Notes under the pieces: model-generated
Told to the model about the DNA's origin: nothing
What the model saw: only the letters and a program-made list of their open reading frames with translations
The model's database searches: none
Origin: Microglena sp. YARC
Taxonomy: Eukaryota > Chlorophyta > Chlorophyceae > Chlamydomonadales > Chlamydomonadaceae
NCBI GenBank assembly: GCA_022414725.1
Contig: CM039464.1
Location: 11,352,187 to 11,416,186 of the forward strand
Direction: 5' to 3'
DNA length: 64,000 nt
Part shown: piece by piece, positions 52,395 to 63,435 of the stretch
Numbering within the stretch: position 1 is the first letter of the stretch
How the letters are laid out: every line of letters begins with the position of its first letter
Position numbers and translations under genes: made by a program

Positions 52395-52700
52395 CATCTG
52401 TGCACTATCTTCTAATTATGCTGTGTTCATGTACCAATGTTTCACGTCTGACCGCTTGCTCCCTCCCTGCTTCTGATTTCTTAACCAGCACTGTTTCTTG
52501 TTTTTGCTATGCGCAGCAGCTTCTAGGCAACTCCCTTTTCCTATCCTTGGGCCAAACCTGAAGCTAGCTAGCGTTTCTAAAAGCTGACATGGCAGGCATT
52601 CTAATGCAGCTGCAAGCTTTGGGTTTGACCCAGTGGCTGGCTATTGGAGCTGGTGGGAAGCTGCCATGAGTAGCCCATCAAAGAAACAATTATTTTCATG
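51512..52700. mobile_element. Cluster of family R and family B copies
   Basis: Family R at 51512-51727 (TTTTTTGGCGGAGCCCCTCT ... GCGTCGCTTGCAACGCGCC) and 52062-52232; family B at 51723-51925 (TTTTCAGCTACAAGCAGCAG ... AGCTGAAAAGAAAAGC) and 52489-52690 (CACTGTTTCTTGTTTTTGCT ... CATCAAAGAAACA). A C run of about 39 at 52355-52393. No gene is seen. Confidence 0.7.
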
Positions 52701-54478
52701 CGGTTGGTAACCCCAGGACTGTAGCGCACACAGTCATGATATCATTACGCGTCTGCCCTACAATCATACTGATGGTACCCGGTAACCAGGGTTCTACAAC
52801 ACATATACGTTTCTATGTGACGGAACGTAAGCTTTTGGAGCCTATCTCCGTGAATCACGAAAAAAAGAAACCGGCTAAGCCCGGAGACCCAAAGTTACGT
52901 GCCACGCACTGCCAGCACGTAACTTGATAACCCCCCAAAATATATAGCACCTTAAACCCGAAATAACCATGTATTCCATTAGCATCCTCCCGAATTGACA
53001 TCGGCATTGTCGCAGTTCCATTCCTGCATTCGTTATCTTCTATTGTTCTGTTTTGTGCATTGTACGTTATCTTGTGAACGTCTCGTGTTGTACGTTGTAC
53101 GTTATCGTGTGAATGCCTTGTGTCGTACACTGTACATTATCTTGTGATAGTCTCGTGTTGTTCGTTGTACGTTATCTTGTGAAGGTCTCGTGTCGCATGT
53201 TGTGTGTGTATGTGTGTGTTAGGTACAATGTGGGAGCAATTATTGCGTGCAGCCAGAGGGGGAGGGGAGGGGAGGGAGGGGGAGAGGAGGGAGGGAGGGA
53301 TCCAGGGAGAGATGGAGGGAGGGGCGGAGGAGGGGGGGAGGAGGGAGGGAGGGATGGGGGCGGGCGGGGGGTGGGTGGGGAGGTGGGGGGGAAAGGAGAG
53401 AGGGGATGGAGGGGGGGGGGGGTGGAAGGAGGTGACCCGAGTGCGGATGATATTGTGTGTTATCTTGTGCATTATCTTGTGAACGTCTCGTGTTGTACAT
53501 TGTGTGTCTTCTATTGTTATGTTGTTGTACGTTGTGCATCTTCTACTGTTATGTTGCTGTACGTTGTGCCTTGTTGTGTGTTGCCAGGCAATGTATCGTG
53601 TTGCACGTTGTGCATTGTCTGGTGAACGCCTTGTGTTGTACGTTGTACACTGTACGTCTTCTAGTGTTCTGTTGTTGTGCTTTGTCCTGTGAACGTCTTG
53701 TGTTGTACGATGTACATGGCAAGCCTTATATTGTTCTGTTGTTGTACGTTGTGCCTTGTTGAGCGTTGCCTTGGGAATGTATTGTGTTGTACGTTGTACA
53801 CTGTACGTCTTTTAGGGTTCTGTTGTTGTGCTTTGTCTTGGGTACGTCTTGTGTTGTACGATGTACATTGCAAGTCGTATATTGTTTTGCTGTTGTACGT
53901 TGTGCCTTGTTGTACGTTGTACGTCTTCTATTGTTCTGCTCTTGTGCAATTTCTTGTGAATGTCTTGTGGTGTACGATGTGCAACTTCTATTGTTCTGTA
54001 TGTTGGCGTAGCATGCTGTCCCGTGTCGCAGCTGTGCGGTTTCTTGTGAACGCCTTGTGGTGTACGATGCGCATGTTCTATTGTTCTGTATGTTGGCGTA
54101 GCATGCTGTCCCGTGTCGCAGCTGTGCGGTTTCTCGTGAACGCCTTGTGGTGTACGATGTGCATCTTTTATTGTTCTGTATGTTGGCGTAGCATGCTGTC
54201 CCACATCGCAGTTGTGCGGTTTCTTGTGAACGCCTCGTGGAGTACAATGTGCAGCTTCTATTGTTCATCATGACGGCGTAGCATGCAGTCCTGCATCGCA
54301 GTTGTGCGATTTCTTGATAAAGTCTGGTGTTGTACGATGTGCATCTTCTATTGGTCTGTATGTTGGCGTCGCATGCAGTCCCGCGTCGCAGTTATGCGGT
54401 TTCTCGTGAACGCCTCATGTTGTACGATGTGAATCTTCTAGTGCTCAGTATATATGCTTAGCTTGCAGTCCCACATCG
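52701..54478. repeat. CGTTGTAC repeats, GGGA tract and 90-bp repeats
   Basis: 53030-53230 and 53450-53990: loose repeats of TGTTGTACGTTGTGC and CTTGTGAACGTCTCGTG. 53245-53430: (GGGAGGGA)n. 53990-54470: five units of about 90 bp with TTCTGTATGTTGGCGTAGCA, TGCTGTCCCGTGTCGCAGCT and GTGCGGTTTCTTGTGAACGC. The open frames are repeat artefacts. An unassigned 63-codon frame lies at 52736-52927. Confidence 0.75.
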
Positions 54479-54676
54479 CAGTGCCTTTCCTGAGGCGACA
54501 AGCAGTAGCTTCTAGGCAGCTCCCTGAGCTGACTACTGGACAAGCCTTTGAATTCAGCAGTGCTGGAAAGTTGATAACGTCGAACTCCAGCACCAAAGTA
54601 GCTTGCATTAGCTTTGGATAAATAGCCCACCGGGGGAGTTACATAGAAGCTGCTGCTTGTAGACGACAAGTCCAAC
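54479..54676. mobile_element. MITE family B, decayed copy
   Basis: GAGGCGACAAGCAGTAGCTT, CTAGGCAGCTCCCTGAGCTG ... ATAGAAGCTGCTGCTTGTAG and ACGACAAG. Confidence 0.65.
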
Positions 54677-54695
54677 ACTCTCCATCAGCTCCCAA

Positions 54696-57600
54696 CTAGT
54701 CGTCAACTGCATCAACAATGCACAGGGCATAGTTTGTTGATTGTGACACCCACACCCAGCACAGGGCACAGTCAGATGATTGGCACACCCACACCCAGCA
54801 CAGGGCACAGTTAGTTGATTGTCACACCCACACCCAGCACAGGGCATAGTCAGTTGATTGTCACACACACCCACACCCAGCACAGGGCATGGTCAGTTGA
54901 TTGTCACCCACACCCACACCCAGCACAGGGCATAGTTAGTTGATTGTCACATTATCACTGTAGCACAAACGCAGGGCCTCTGTCGGTAAAACGATTGTTT
55001 GGGGTTCAGTTTATCAGGCCTTTTTCTGTTTAGCCCCTCCTGATATTATTGTTGGGCAGTCCCTTAAGCTTATTTGGCTACCCCTGGACTGTAACAACAT
55101 ACACAAAGCACAGGGCACAGTTAGTTGATTGACTGATTGATTGATTGATTGTCACATTATTCAAAGCAACAAGTCCTATGCAGCGTCGCGGGAAATTGGC
55201 GGAGAGTGTCGGCAACGGAACGACACGTGGCAACGATGGAGCTGACCGATAATTATGAGACGGTTGGCTGACGTGTCAGGCTTCGTCTCGGTCGCGGTCG
55301 TCAGTCAGACCCCTATCCCTGCCCCTATCCCTGTCCCTGTCTCCGTCTTGACGGCCAAACGGAGAATGGGGTAAATCTGGGAGCTCCGCCCAAAACTCAC
55401 AGTAACTATTCCCCTGTGCAAGCAAACGGAAAGGTCACGCCCTGTTGCAAGGCTTAACACTTTTCATTCCATCACATTATCCTGGTGCCACTAGTGCCCC
55501 CCCCCCCCCCCCCCCCTCCCCCCCCTCTTCCCCCCATGATCCACAAGACCAAGCTTACCAGGGACCACGCAAATTACGGACAGAGGAATTAAGTTACTAT
55601 CTTGACGGAATTACCCCACCCCTCACCCCACACCCACCCACAAAGCAAACTAAGCACAAGAGCAAGCTTACCTGGGATGACCCTGTTGCTAATTTTGCGA
55701 GCCATGGATCTGCAAGGGGACATGAGAGAGTGGCAGGTTAGACACTTGAGTGGTGTGGTGCTGGGTGAGTGGTGTGGTGCTGGGTGAGTGGTGTGGTGCT
55801 GGGTGAGTGGTGTGGTGCTGGGTGAGTGGTGTGGTGCTGGGTGAGTGGTGTGGTGCTGGGTGAGTGGTGTGGTGCTGGGTGAGTGGTGTGGTGCTGGGTG
55901 AGTGGTGTGGTGCTGGGTGAGTGGCGTGGTGCTGGGTGAGTGGTGTGGTGCTGGGTGAGTGGCGTGGTGCTGGGTGAGTGGCGTGGTGCTGGGTGAGTGG
56001 CGTGGTGCTGGGTGAGTGGTGTGGTGCTGGGTGAGTGGTGTGGTGCTGGGTGAGTGGTGTGGTGCTGGGTGAGTGGTGTGGTGCTGGGTGAGTGGTGTGG
56101 TGCTGGGTGAGTGGCGTGGTGCTGGGTGCTGGGTGAGTGGCGTGGTGCTGGGTGAGTGGCGTGGTACTGGGTGAGTGGTGTGGTGCTGGTTGAGTGGTGT
56201 GGTGCTGGTTGAGTGGTGTGGTGCTGGTTGAGTGGTGTGGTGCTGGGTGAGTGGTGTGGTGCTGGGTGAGTGGTGTGGTGCTGGGTGAGTGGGTGTGGTG
56301 CTGGGTGAGTGGTGTGGTGCTGGGTGAGTGGTGTGGTGCTGGGTGAGTGGTGTGGTGCTGGGTGAGTGGTGTGGTGCTGGGTGAGTGGTGTGGTGCTGGG
56401 TGAGTGGTGTGGTACTGGGTGAGTGGTGTGGTGCTGGGTGAGTGGTGTGGTGCTGGGTGAGTGGTGTGGTGCTGGGATACATATATATCATACCAAAATG
56501 TTGGCAAATCTTGTGAGCCTTTAAGGTTTCGTGGCATAGCAGGGTATACACTCACCTACCAAGAGAGTTCTTATTATACACTGATCATACCATAACCATC
56601 ATGCCATAACGGCAAAATCATCTTTATGCAAGTTTCACTTTGACACCTCCCCGCCAAGGGAGTACGTATTAGAGAATGATCAGCTAATATAAAATATAAA
56701 TAAATATATATAATGGCAATATGCTGTTTAAAAATAACGGCAATATGCTGATCAATATAACGGCAATATGCTTTTCTACGTTTACGCTTTTTTCAATGTG
56801 ACACTTACCCGCCCTGGGAGTTTGTATGAGAGAATGATCAGCTCACCATATCGGCAATATGCTTTTTAATATAACAGCAATATGCCATTCAATATAACGG
56901 CAATATGCTATTTAATATAACTTCAATAAGCTATTCTTCGTTTATGCTATTTTCACTGTGACACTTACCCGCCAAGGGAGTTCGTATGAGAGAATGATCT
57001 CCCATTCTGCAACTTCAGGCTTCGTGCTATGTAGTATAACGGCAATATGCTATTCTAGGTGTATGCTATTTTCACTGTGACACTTACCCGCCCAGGGAGT
57101 TTGTATGAGAGAATGATCTTGCATTCTGCAACTTCAGGCTTTGTGCTTGTTCAACAGAAACCATGGCCCTGTTGATGTGGCCCTTTCCAGCGATCAGAAT
57201 GGGTTTTGATTTCGGTCCCTGGGAGGTGTCAGTTGGTCGGTCAGTCAGTCAGTCAGTCAGTCAGTCAGTCAGTTGGTTGGTCAGTCAGTCAGTTGGTTGG
57301 TCAGTCAGTTGGTTGGTCAGTCAGATGGTCAGTCAGTCAGTCAGTCAGTCAGTCGGTCAGTTGATTGGTCAGTCAGTTGGTCAGTCAGTTAGTCAGTCAG
57401 TCAATCAGTCAGTCAGTTGGTCAGTTGGTTAGCCAGTCAGTCAGTCAATCAGTCAGTCAGTCAGTTGGTCAGTTGGTCAGTCAGTCAGTCAGTGAGTCAG
57501 TCAGTGAGTTGGTCAGTCAGTCAGTCAGTCAGTCAGTCAGTCAGTCAGTCAGTCAGTCAGTCAGTCAGTCAGTCAGTCAGTCAGTCAGTCAGTTGGTCAG

Positions 57601-58395
57601 TCAGTCAGTCAGTCAGTCAGTCAGTCAGTCAGTCAGTCAGTCAGTCAGTCAGTCAGTCAGAGAGGTGGGAGGCGGCAGGGCACATGGGTCGGTCAGAGGG
57701 GTGGGAGGTGGCAGGGCACATGGGTCGGCCAGTAAGATAGGAAGCCAATGGGTCAGTGTACTTGAATAGCAAGATGGTGTTGAATTTGCGTTACACATTA
57801 CGTCTTTTTTGTTGTTGAGTGTTATGTATTATGCGAGGTGTGTATTGTGTATTGCATTATATATTTATATGCTACAAGTTATGCATCATGTGATGTGTGT
57901 TTTGTATATTGCGATATGGGCTATAAGTTGTGTATCATGTGATTTGTCGGTGACTATAGCTCCGGCTTACGCTGTGGTGTCCTTAACATCACGTCCTGTG
58001 AGTAACTGTATTACACGGATGTAACAATTTCAATTTCAATGTGATGTGATGTGTGTTTAAATGTATTGTGCATTGCGATATGTGCTGTATGTCATGTATG
58101 ATGTGATGTGTGTTTTGTATATTGTATTATGTGCTATAAGTGATGTATTATGTGTTTTGTGTATTGTGCATTATGTTATGTGCTATGAGTTGTGTATTAT
58201 ATGATGCCTGTTTTGTGTATTGTGCCATGTTCTATGTGTTGTATGTTTTGTGCATCATGTTTTGAGTTATTTTTTATGTATGCGTGTTTTGTGTATTGAG
58301 TTATGTATTATGTAGGGTGTGATAAATATATCTATATGGCCCCAACCGAAAGATCTATATAGATCTATATATAGTAAAAAAAGGTATATCAGTAC

Positions 58396-58435
<40 letters not shown>

Positions 58436-61400
58436 GCATATGATTATTTAGTTATTTAGTTTGTGTTTTGCGTTGTGTGCTATGTGTTGTGCTATGCATT
58501 CTACGTATTGCGTCTTGTGTATCGTGTTTTGAATTTTGATTTTTTTGTACCCCACACTCCATCACATGTCCTGCACTTGCTTTTTGTTCCCTAAATCCAA
58601 GTACAGAGTTTTTTGTTTCAGATTTCTCTCGGCAAGGTTTTGTAGCTGGGTGGGCTACTCAAGCCTGATTTCATAAAAGTTGAGTAGCCCACCGGATTTT
58701 GTAGTGTGTGGCACAAAGCACCACCCCTTTATTAGGCTTGGGGGGGGGGGGGGGGGGGGGGGGGAGATTTAGGGCTAAGTACCTCACCTGAGGAACATAC
58801 TCTGCTTGTTAGGCTCACATCTTAATTTGACATTTGTTTTGTATATTTTCTGTTTCTTCCCAAACTAGTGACCTGGAAATGGGAACTGTCAGAACCTTGT
58901 CAGAATGCCGGCATCATATGATATCATAGGATGACATGATATCATATGGTATCATGTAGCCGTGTCCTATAAACAAGTGACCTCACGACGCATGAAGGAG
59001 TTCCTACCGCCTGGAGGGTGACACTTACTCCCACTCCACTCTACTCTACTCCACTCTACTCCACGTGGCTATCGGCTTTCATCTCTAAGCTTCACAGAGA
59101 ATCTATTGCCTCCTGTACCAGCATTCTTGCCACACGTTGCATGAATAATTCCCTACCGCCTGGAGGGTGACACTTACTATGTCTGCCATGGTGACTTTCC
59201 CCAACTGCGGCGTACGAGAGGGTCCTCATAACACCACGCCCCTCCAGGCGTTATCTTCATTTCATTATTATTTATTATTTTTGTATTGCCGTTCCCAACA
59301 TCCAAGAGGCCTCACCTGAGGAGCATACTCTGCTTGCATGCCTGTGAATTCCTCTAGCACGTTCTCCAAGCTGGGTCGAAGCTGCACCAACAAGATAAAC
59401 CAGTTAATATAATAAATATATCGTGGTGCTGGTGGTGTGTGTGTGTGGTGGTGAGTGTGTGAGAGTGTGGTGGTGGTGTAAGTTAAATTATGTTGATAAG
59501 GGCCAAGCACCTTCTCCTTCCTGGGTCGAAGCCGCACCAATGAGATAAACCAGTTAATTTAATAAATATAGTGGTGCTGGTGGTGGTGTGTGTGGTGGTG
59601 AGTGTGTGTGAGGAGGTGGGGTGGTGGAAGTTAAATCACGTTGATAAGGGCCAAGCACTTTCTTTTAGCTGGGTCGAAGCTGCACCAATAAGATAAACCA
59701 GTAAAACACTTTTTTGTGTGTGCGACGCATCGCAAATTGAGGGACTCAGTGCGACCCCAGTGCAACGCGCTGCCCCCTGAACCCTGCGGAGCACAAAGCC
59801 ATGTAGTTTTGGGTTTCTGCCTACTTTAGACAGACCCATGAGTTACCATGCTGAGGCGGAATGGCAACGCAAAGTCGTTGACGCGTTGCAAGCGACGCAG
59901 AAAATTGGCGGAAAGTGTTGGCTAGCGGTGCAACAGGTGGCACCAAAATCAAGCGCAGCGGACCAAAGCCAGGGTTTACGACTTAGCGAGGGCCAGGGTT
60001 TCTTGGTGACAACAGGACAAACCCGACAAACATTCAACCGGACAAAGGGGGTAACTCTAAGGGCTCCAGCCCCCCTGTATAATTGCAATTCGAAGTACAA
60101 AGCATGCTTAAATGTGCTCACAAAAGCATCAAATCGTGACAAAAAGCATCAAATGTCCGATTTTGTGCTATAATTTTTTGCCTGGTCTTTTCGTACTTTG
60201 TACCGCACATTACTATACTCATATGTGGTCAAAACATGATTTCCTTAGTGCTACACACCATAGAATTTCAAGGCGTTTCCGAATATGCAATAAAATTTAC
60301 ATTTGGAGAACATTTTCGTTTTTCCTTATTTTGTTTTCAAAACGTGGCCACTCACCCTCATATCCGTATCCCACATAGAAAAAAACAACTGGCCTCTCAC
60401 CTTCATATCCGCATCCCACTTACAAATTGTCCACTCACTATGCGCATCCCACATACAAATTGTCCACTCACTATATCCGCATCCCACATACAAACTGTCC
60501 ACTCACTATATCCGCATCCCACATACAAATTGTCCACTCACCATCTGCATCCCACATACGAATTGTCTCAAGCTAACGTACCACAATGACAGGATTATCT
60601 CAAGCAAACATGCTCTGCCACACTTCGACAAAAAGTGACCACTCACCTTCATATCCGCATCCCACATCGCCTCAGCCAGCTTCTTAAACCTTCAGCAGTC
60701 GCAAACATGCAGTTTGTCAGTGTACCGAAATGCTAGACTACTGGGCAAATCGAGATGTCAAGTTTTTCACCTTAACAGTTGCAAACATGCAGTTTGTCAG
60801 TGTACCGAAATGCTAGACTACTGGGCAAATCGAGATGTCAAGTTTTTCACCTTAACAGTTGCAAACATGCAGTTTGTCAGTGTACCGAAATGCTAGACTA
60901 CTGGGCAAATCGAGATGTCAAGTATTTTACCTTCAACAGTTGCAAACATGCAGTTTGTCAGTGTACCGAAATGCCAGACTACTGGGCAAATCGAGATGTC
61001 AAGTTTTTCACCTTAACAGTTGCAAACATGCAGTTGGTCAGTGTACCGAAATGCTAGACTACTCGGCAAATCGAGATGTCAAGTTTTTTACCATGAACAG
61101 TTGCAAACATGCAGTTTGTCAGTGTACCGAAATGCTAGACTAATGGGCAAATCAAAAAGACTACTCGAGATGTCATGTTTTATGTTTTTATCAAAGTACA
61201 CCAGCTTTTGTAAAAGGGTGGCAGAGCAGGTGCACCTGTTTTTATCGAAGTGTGGTGGAGCAGGTTCACCTGTTTTTATCAAAGTGCACCAGCTTTTGTA
61301 AAAGGGTGGCAGAGCAGGTGCACCTGTTTTTATCAAAGTGCACCAGCTTTTGTAAAAGGGTGGCAGAGCAGGTGCACCTGTTTTTATCAAAGTGCACTAG

Positions 61401-62333
61401 CTTTTGTAAAAGGGTGGCAGAGCAGGTGCACCTGTTTTTTATCGAAGTGCATCAGCTTTTGTAAAAGGGTGGTGGAACAGGTGCACCTGTTTTTTATCGA
61501 TGTGTGGTGGAGCAGGTGCACCTGTTCTTATCAAAGTGCACCAGCTTTTGTAAAAGGGTGGCAGAGCAGGTGCACCTGCTTTATCGATGTGAGGTGGAGC
61601 AGGTGCACCTATTTTTATCAAAGTGCACCAGCTTTTGTAAAAGGGTGGCAGAGCAGGTGCACCTGTTTTTATCAAAGTGCACTAGCTTTTGTAAAAGGGT
61701 GGCAGAGCAGGTGCACCTGTTTTTATTGAAGTGCACCAGCTTTTGTAAAAGGGTGGTGGAGCAGGTGCACCTGTTTTTTATCAATGTGTGGTGGAGCAGG
61801 TGCACCTGTTCTTATCAATGTGTGGTGGAGCAGGTGGACCTGTCTTATCAAAAGTGCACCAGTTTTTAATCTAAGTGCACCTGTGTTTGTCTAAGGGCAC
61901 CAGTTTGTATTGAAGAGCACAAGTTTTTGTTGAAGTGTGGCTAGGCAGGTGCACCTGTTTTTATCAAAGTGTGGTGGAACAGGTGGAGCTGTTTTTATCA
62001 AAGTGCACCAGTTTTTGTCTAAGTGTGGCAGAGCAAGTTGCACTATTTCGTTTTTGGGCTACGCCTGTCAGCTTTCAGTCAGCTCCATTAGACAGACACT
62101 TGGCCAAGCCCAAAGCTTTCAGCTGCATTGGAATGCCCCTCATGTCAGCTGTAAGCCGCACAAGTTAGCTTCAGGTTTGGCCCAAGGACAGGGAAAGGAG
62201 CTGCTTAGAAGCTGCTACCAGTGATTTGTTTTTCAAATCTGTTAGTGGGTTTCTTCTAGCTTTATGGTTTTGGGGCCTCCAGGGACAGCGTTTTAGTGCT
62301 TTCTGTAGCTTTTTGTAGCTTTTTAGGGCCATT

Positions 62334-62371
<38 letters not shown>

Positions 62372-63055
62372 ACCTTTTTATAGCGATAATTTTTTGCTAA
62401 AAACGGGGTCAAAACTAGCGATCGCTATATATAGCAGAAATAAAAATCCCTGGCTCCTACAGTTGGCCCCCAAAAGAAACAGTGGCAAGTAACTGTCAAA
62501 ACCCATAGCTTGTGCCAAAGGGGGGGAAGCTATATGCGAACGTTCCCCCCCCCCCCCCCCCCCCCCCCCACCACACACACACACACAACACCTGCATACT
62601 CAAACTGTCATCCACCCACCTCATGGGTGTGTTAGGAGGCCACGTGGGGCGCAGGCTATGGTTCACCACCTGCATGCGTACCAGACACATTGCCTGCATA
62701 TCCCCCCACACCATAAACAAAACCACCCACCAACCTTATGGGTGCGTAAGGAGGCCACATGGGGCACAGGTTATGGTTCACCACCTGCATGCGTACCAGA
62801 ACCATCGCCAGCATATCCCCCCACATCATAAACAAAACCACCCACATCATAAACAAAACCACCCACCCACCTCATGGGCACATTAGGAGGCCACGTGGGG
62901 CGCAGGTTGTGGTTCACCACCTGCAGCACTACATCTGCGTCTGACAACTCCTGATGTACACCCTTAGATGCGAACATCTCCCACATGACCATTGCCATGC
63001 TGAACACGTCAGTGGGAGGTGACATTGTCCCGTGTTCCAACAGCTCCGGGGGCAT
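54696..63055 (-). CDS. Protein kinase, C-terminal exons (TKL/Raf-like type)
   Basis: Exons on the minus strand: 62871-63055, 60647-60689, 59316-59381, 57088-57125 (or its copy 56969-57006), 55672-55709 and, tentatively, 54696-54706. Phases join exactly (AG+G gives Arg; GG+A gives Gly). The first begins at the APE-equivalent MPPELLEHGT, then TDVFSMAMVMWEMF (subdomain IX Asp), VLQVVNHNLRPTWPPN (subdomain X), FKKLAEAMWDADMK, and LRPSLENVLEEF with the subdomain XI Arg. A short tail follows: MQAEYAPQ, N(A/G)RSFSHTNSLGG, SMARKISNRVIP and possibly VDD-stop. ATP-binding and catalytic-loop exons lie beyond 63056, hidden by repeats or outside the window. The C-lobe style is that of plant/algal Raf-like or other tyrosine-kinase-like Ser/Thr kinases. 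Substrate unknown. The kinase call is firm; the final exon is weak. Confidence 0.87.
54715..55165. repeat. CACAGGGCA repeats and reversed family S element
   Basis: Six units of CACCCAGCACAGGGCACAGT then TAGTTGATTGTCACA at 54715-54945, directly upstream (minus sense) of the tentative last kinase exon, and a family S element 54945-55100 (CACTGTAGCACAAACGCAGG ... CTACCCCTGGACTGTAAC) with an ACATAC tail. Confidence 0.8.
55165..55400. mobile_element. Family R copy
   Basis: AAGTCCTATGCAGCGTCGCG, GGAAATTGGCGGAGAGTGTC, GACGGTTGGCTGACGTGTCA, GGCTTCGTCTCGGTCGCGGT and GGGAGCTCCGCCCAAAAC. Confidence 0.7.
55530..55671 (-). repeat. Decoy of a kinase exon donor
   Basis: ACCAAGCTTACCAGGGACCA (55545) copies AGCAAGCTTACCTGGGATGA (55661), the donor region of exon 55672-55709. 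Confidence 0.65.
55740..56480. repeat. 19-bp minisatellite, about 38 copies
   Basis: Unit GTGCTGGGTGAGTGGTGTG with single-base variants (GGTTGAGT, GGCGTG). It lies in the kinase intron just upstream, in minus sense, of exon 55672-55709. A 300-codon His/Pro/Thr/Ser frame across it is an artefact. Confidence 0.97.
56540..57087 (-). repeat. Copies of kinase exon 57088-57125, one complete
   Basis: 56969-57006 is a full 38-nt copy with its own acceptor (CGAAGCCTGAAGTTGCAG) and donor (GTAAGTG). It encodes NGRSFSHTNSLG where the other encodes NARSFSHTNSLG. Shortened donor-side copies lie at about 56806-56845 and 56645-56685, and a diverged one at 56545-56580. AACGGCAATATGCTATTTAA spacers separate them. 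Confidence 0.9.
57235..57770. repeat. (TCAG)n/(TTGG) microsatellite
   Basis: About 430 bp of TCAGTCAG with GTTGGT interruptions to 57660, then two copies of GAGAGGTGGGAGGCGGCAGG and GCACATGGGTCGG. Confidence 0.95.
57790..58560. repeat. Loose TGTGTATTGTGTTATGTG repeats and (ATCT)n
   Basis: Degenerate TG/TA-rich repeats with GTGCTATAAGTTGTGTATCA, and a clean (CTAT)n run at 58393-58434. No gene is seen. Confidence 0.8.
58740..58830 (-). repeat. Decoy of kinase exon 59316-59381 donor, with G run
   Basis: CCTCACCTGAGGAACATACT then CTGCTTGTTAGGCTCAC (58783-58820) copies the true donor region CCTCACCTGAGGAGCATACT (59310). A run of about 25 Gs precedes it at 58740-58764. Confidence 0.85.
58890..59260. 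mobile_element. MITE family A fragment and two SINE fragments
   Basis: GCCGGCATCATATGATATCA at 58910-58965 is half of a family A MITE. ACCGCCTGGAGGGTGACACT occurs at 59008 and 59155; the second continues as a SINE body (GTCTGCCATGGTGACTTTCC ... ACACCACGCCCCTCCAGGCG). Confidence 0.65.
59382..59715 (-). repeat. Tandem decoys of kinase exon 59316-59381 acceptor
   Basis: Two units of about 140 bp. Plus strand: TGGGTCGAAGCCGCACCAAT, GAGATAAACCAGTTAATTTA, then GTGGTGCTGGTGGT, at 59520 and 59670. The real acceptor (minus GTTGGTGCAG|CTTCGACCC) is at 59382/59381. Confidence 0.9.
59716..60340. mobile_element. GGTGCGACCCC-type repeat and family R copy
   Basis: 59716-59870 matches 25950 and 37738. 59870-60090 is a family R copy (GCAAGCGACGCAGAAAATTG, GGCGGAAAGTGTTGGCTAGC, GGGTAACTCTAAGGGCTCCA). 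60090-60340 has no recognisable feature. Confidence 0.6.
60345..60646 (-). repeat. Tandem decoys of kinase exon 60647-60689 donor
   Basis: Six units of about 35-45 bp, plus strand CACTCACCTTCATATCCGCA then TCCCACATACAAATTGTC, copying the real exon end and donor ACTCAC|CTTCATATCCGC then ATCCCACATC. Confidence 0.93.
60690..61160 (-). repeat. 80-bp tandem repeat next to a kinase acceptor
   Basis: Six units of CAAACATGCAGTTTGTCAGT, GTACCGAAATGCTAGACTAC, TGGGCAAATCGAGATGTCAA and GTTTTTCACCTTAACAGTTG. The unit begins 18 nt inside the intron (AGTCGCAAACATGCAG), so it derives from the acceptor flank of exon 60647-60689. Confidence 0.93.
61185..62040. repeat. 54-bp tandem repeat
   Basis: About 15 units of TTTTTATCAAAGTGCACCAG, CTTTTGTAAAAGGGTGGCAG and AGCAGGTGCACCTG, degenerating at the right. 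54 is a multiple of 3, so all frames look open; there is no gene. Confidence 0.94.
62041..62235. mobile_element. MITE family B
   Basis: CACTATTTCGTTTTTGGGCT, ACGCCTGTCAGCTTTCAGTC ... GAGCTGCTTAGAAGCTGCTA and CCAGTGATTTG. The right end is decayed. Confidence 0.7.
62236..62870 (-). repeat. G/C runs and decoys of kinase exon 62871-63055 donor
   Basis: G run 62335-62370, C run 62545-62569. Two copies of the exon end and its intron flank lie at 62617-62680 and 62730-62795. Plus strand: ACCCACCTCATGGGTGTGTT, AGGAGGCCACGTGGGGCGCA and GGCTATGGTTCACCACCTGC; the real one starts at 62871. Confidence 0.92.
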
Positions 63056-63435
63056 CTGCGATGGTGTGAGAAGGTGTGAGTAGGAAGGTGTGAGGAGGTG
63101 TGAGAAGGTGAAAGGAAGTGTGAGGAGGAAGGTGTAAGAAGGTGTGAGAAGGAAGGTGTGGGAAGGTATGGAACAGGTGTAAGAAAGTGTGAGAAGGAGG
63201 ATGTGAGAAAGTGTGAGATGGAAGGTGTACGAAGGTGTGAGAAGGAAGGTGTAACAAGGTGTGAGAAGGAAGGTGTGGGAAGGTATGAGACAGGTGTTAG
63301 AAAGTGTGAGAGGGAAGATGTGAGAAGGTGTGAGAAAGAAGGCGTAAAAAGGTGTGAGAAGGAAGGTGTGGGAAGGTATGAGACAGGTGTAGGAAAGTGT
63401 GAGAAGAAAGACGCGAGAAGGAAGGTGTGTATTCA
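63056..63435. repeat. GGTGTGAGAAGGAA repeats
   Basis: About 22 units of GAAGGTGTGAGAAGGAAGGTGTG-like sequence starting directly at the acceptor of the kinase exon (minus CACACCATCGCAG|ATGCCC). No upstream exon is visible. Confidence 0.9.

Noticed and set aside
52736..52927. 63-codon plus-strand frame without low complexity
   Set aside because: Codon pattern looks ordinary, but no motif, splice context or conserved neighbour supports it; left unassigned.
55589..56555. 300-codon His/Pro/Thr/Ser-rich frame on the minus strand
   Set aside because: It is the translation of the 19-bp GTGCTGGGTGAGTGGTGTG minisatellite; its end overlaps a real kinase exon only by chance.
57163..57769. Ser/Val/Gln repeat proteins
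   Set aside because: Translation of the (TCAG)n microsatellite.
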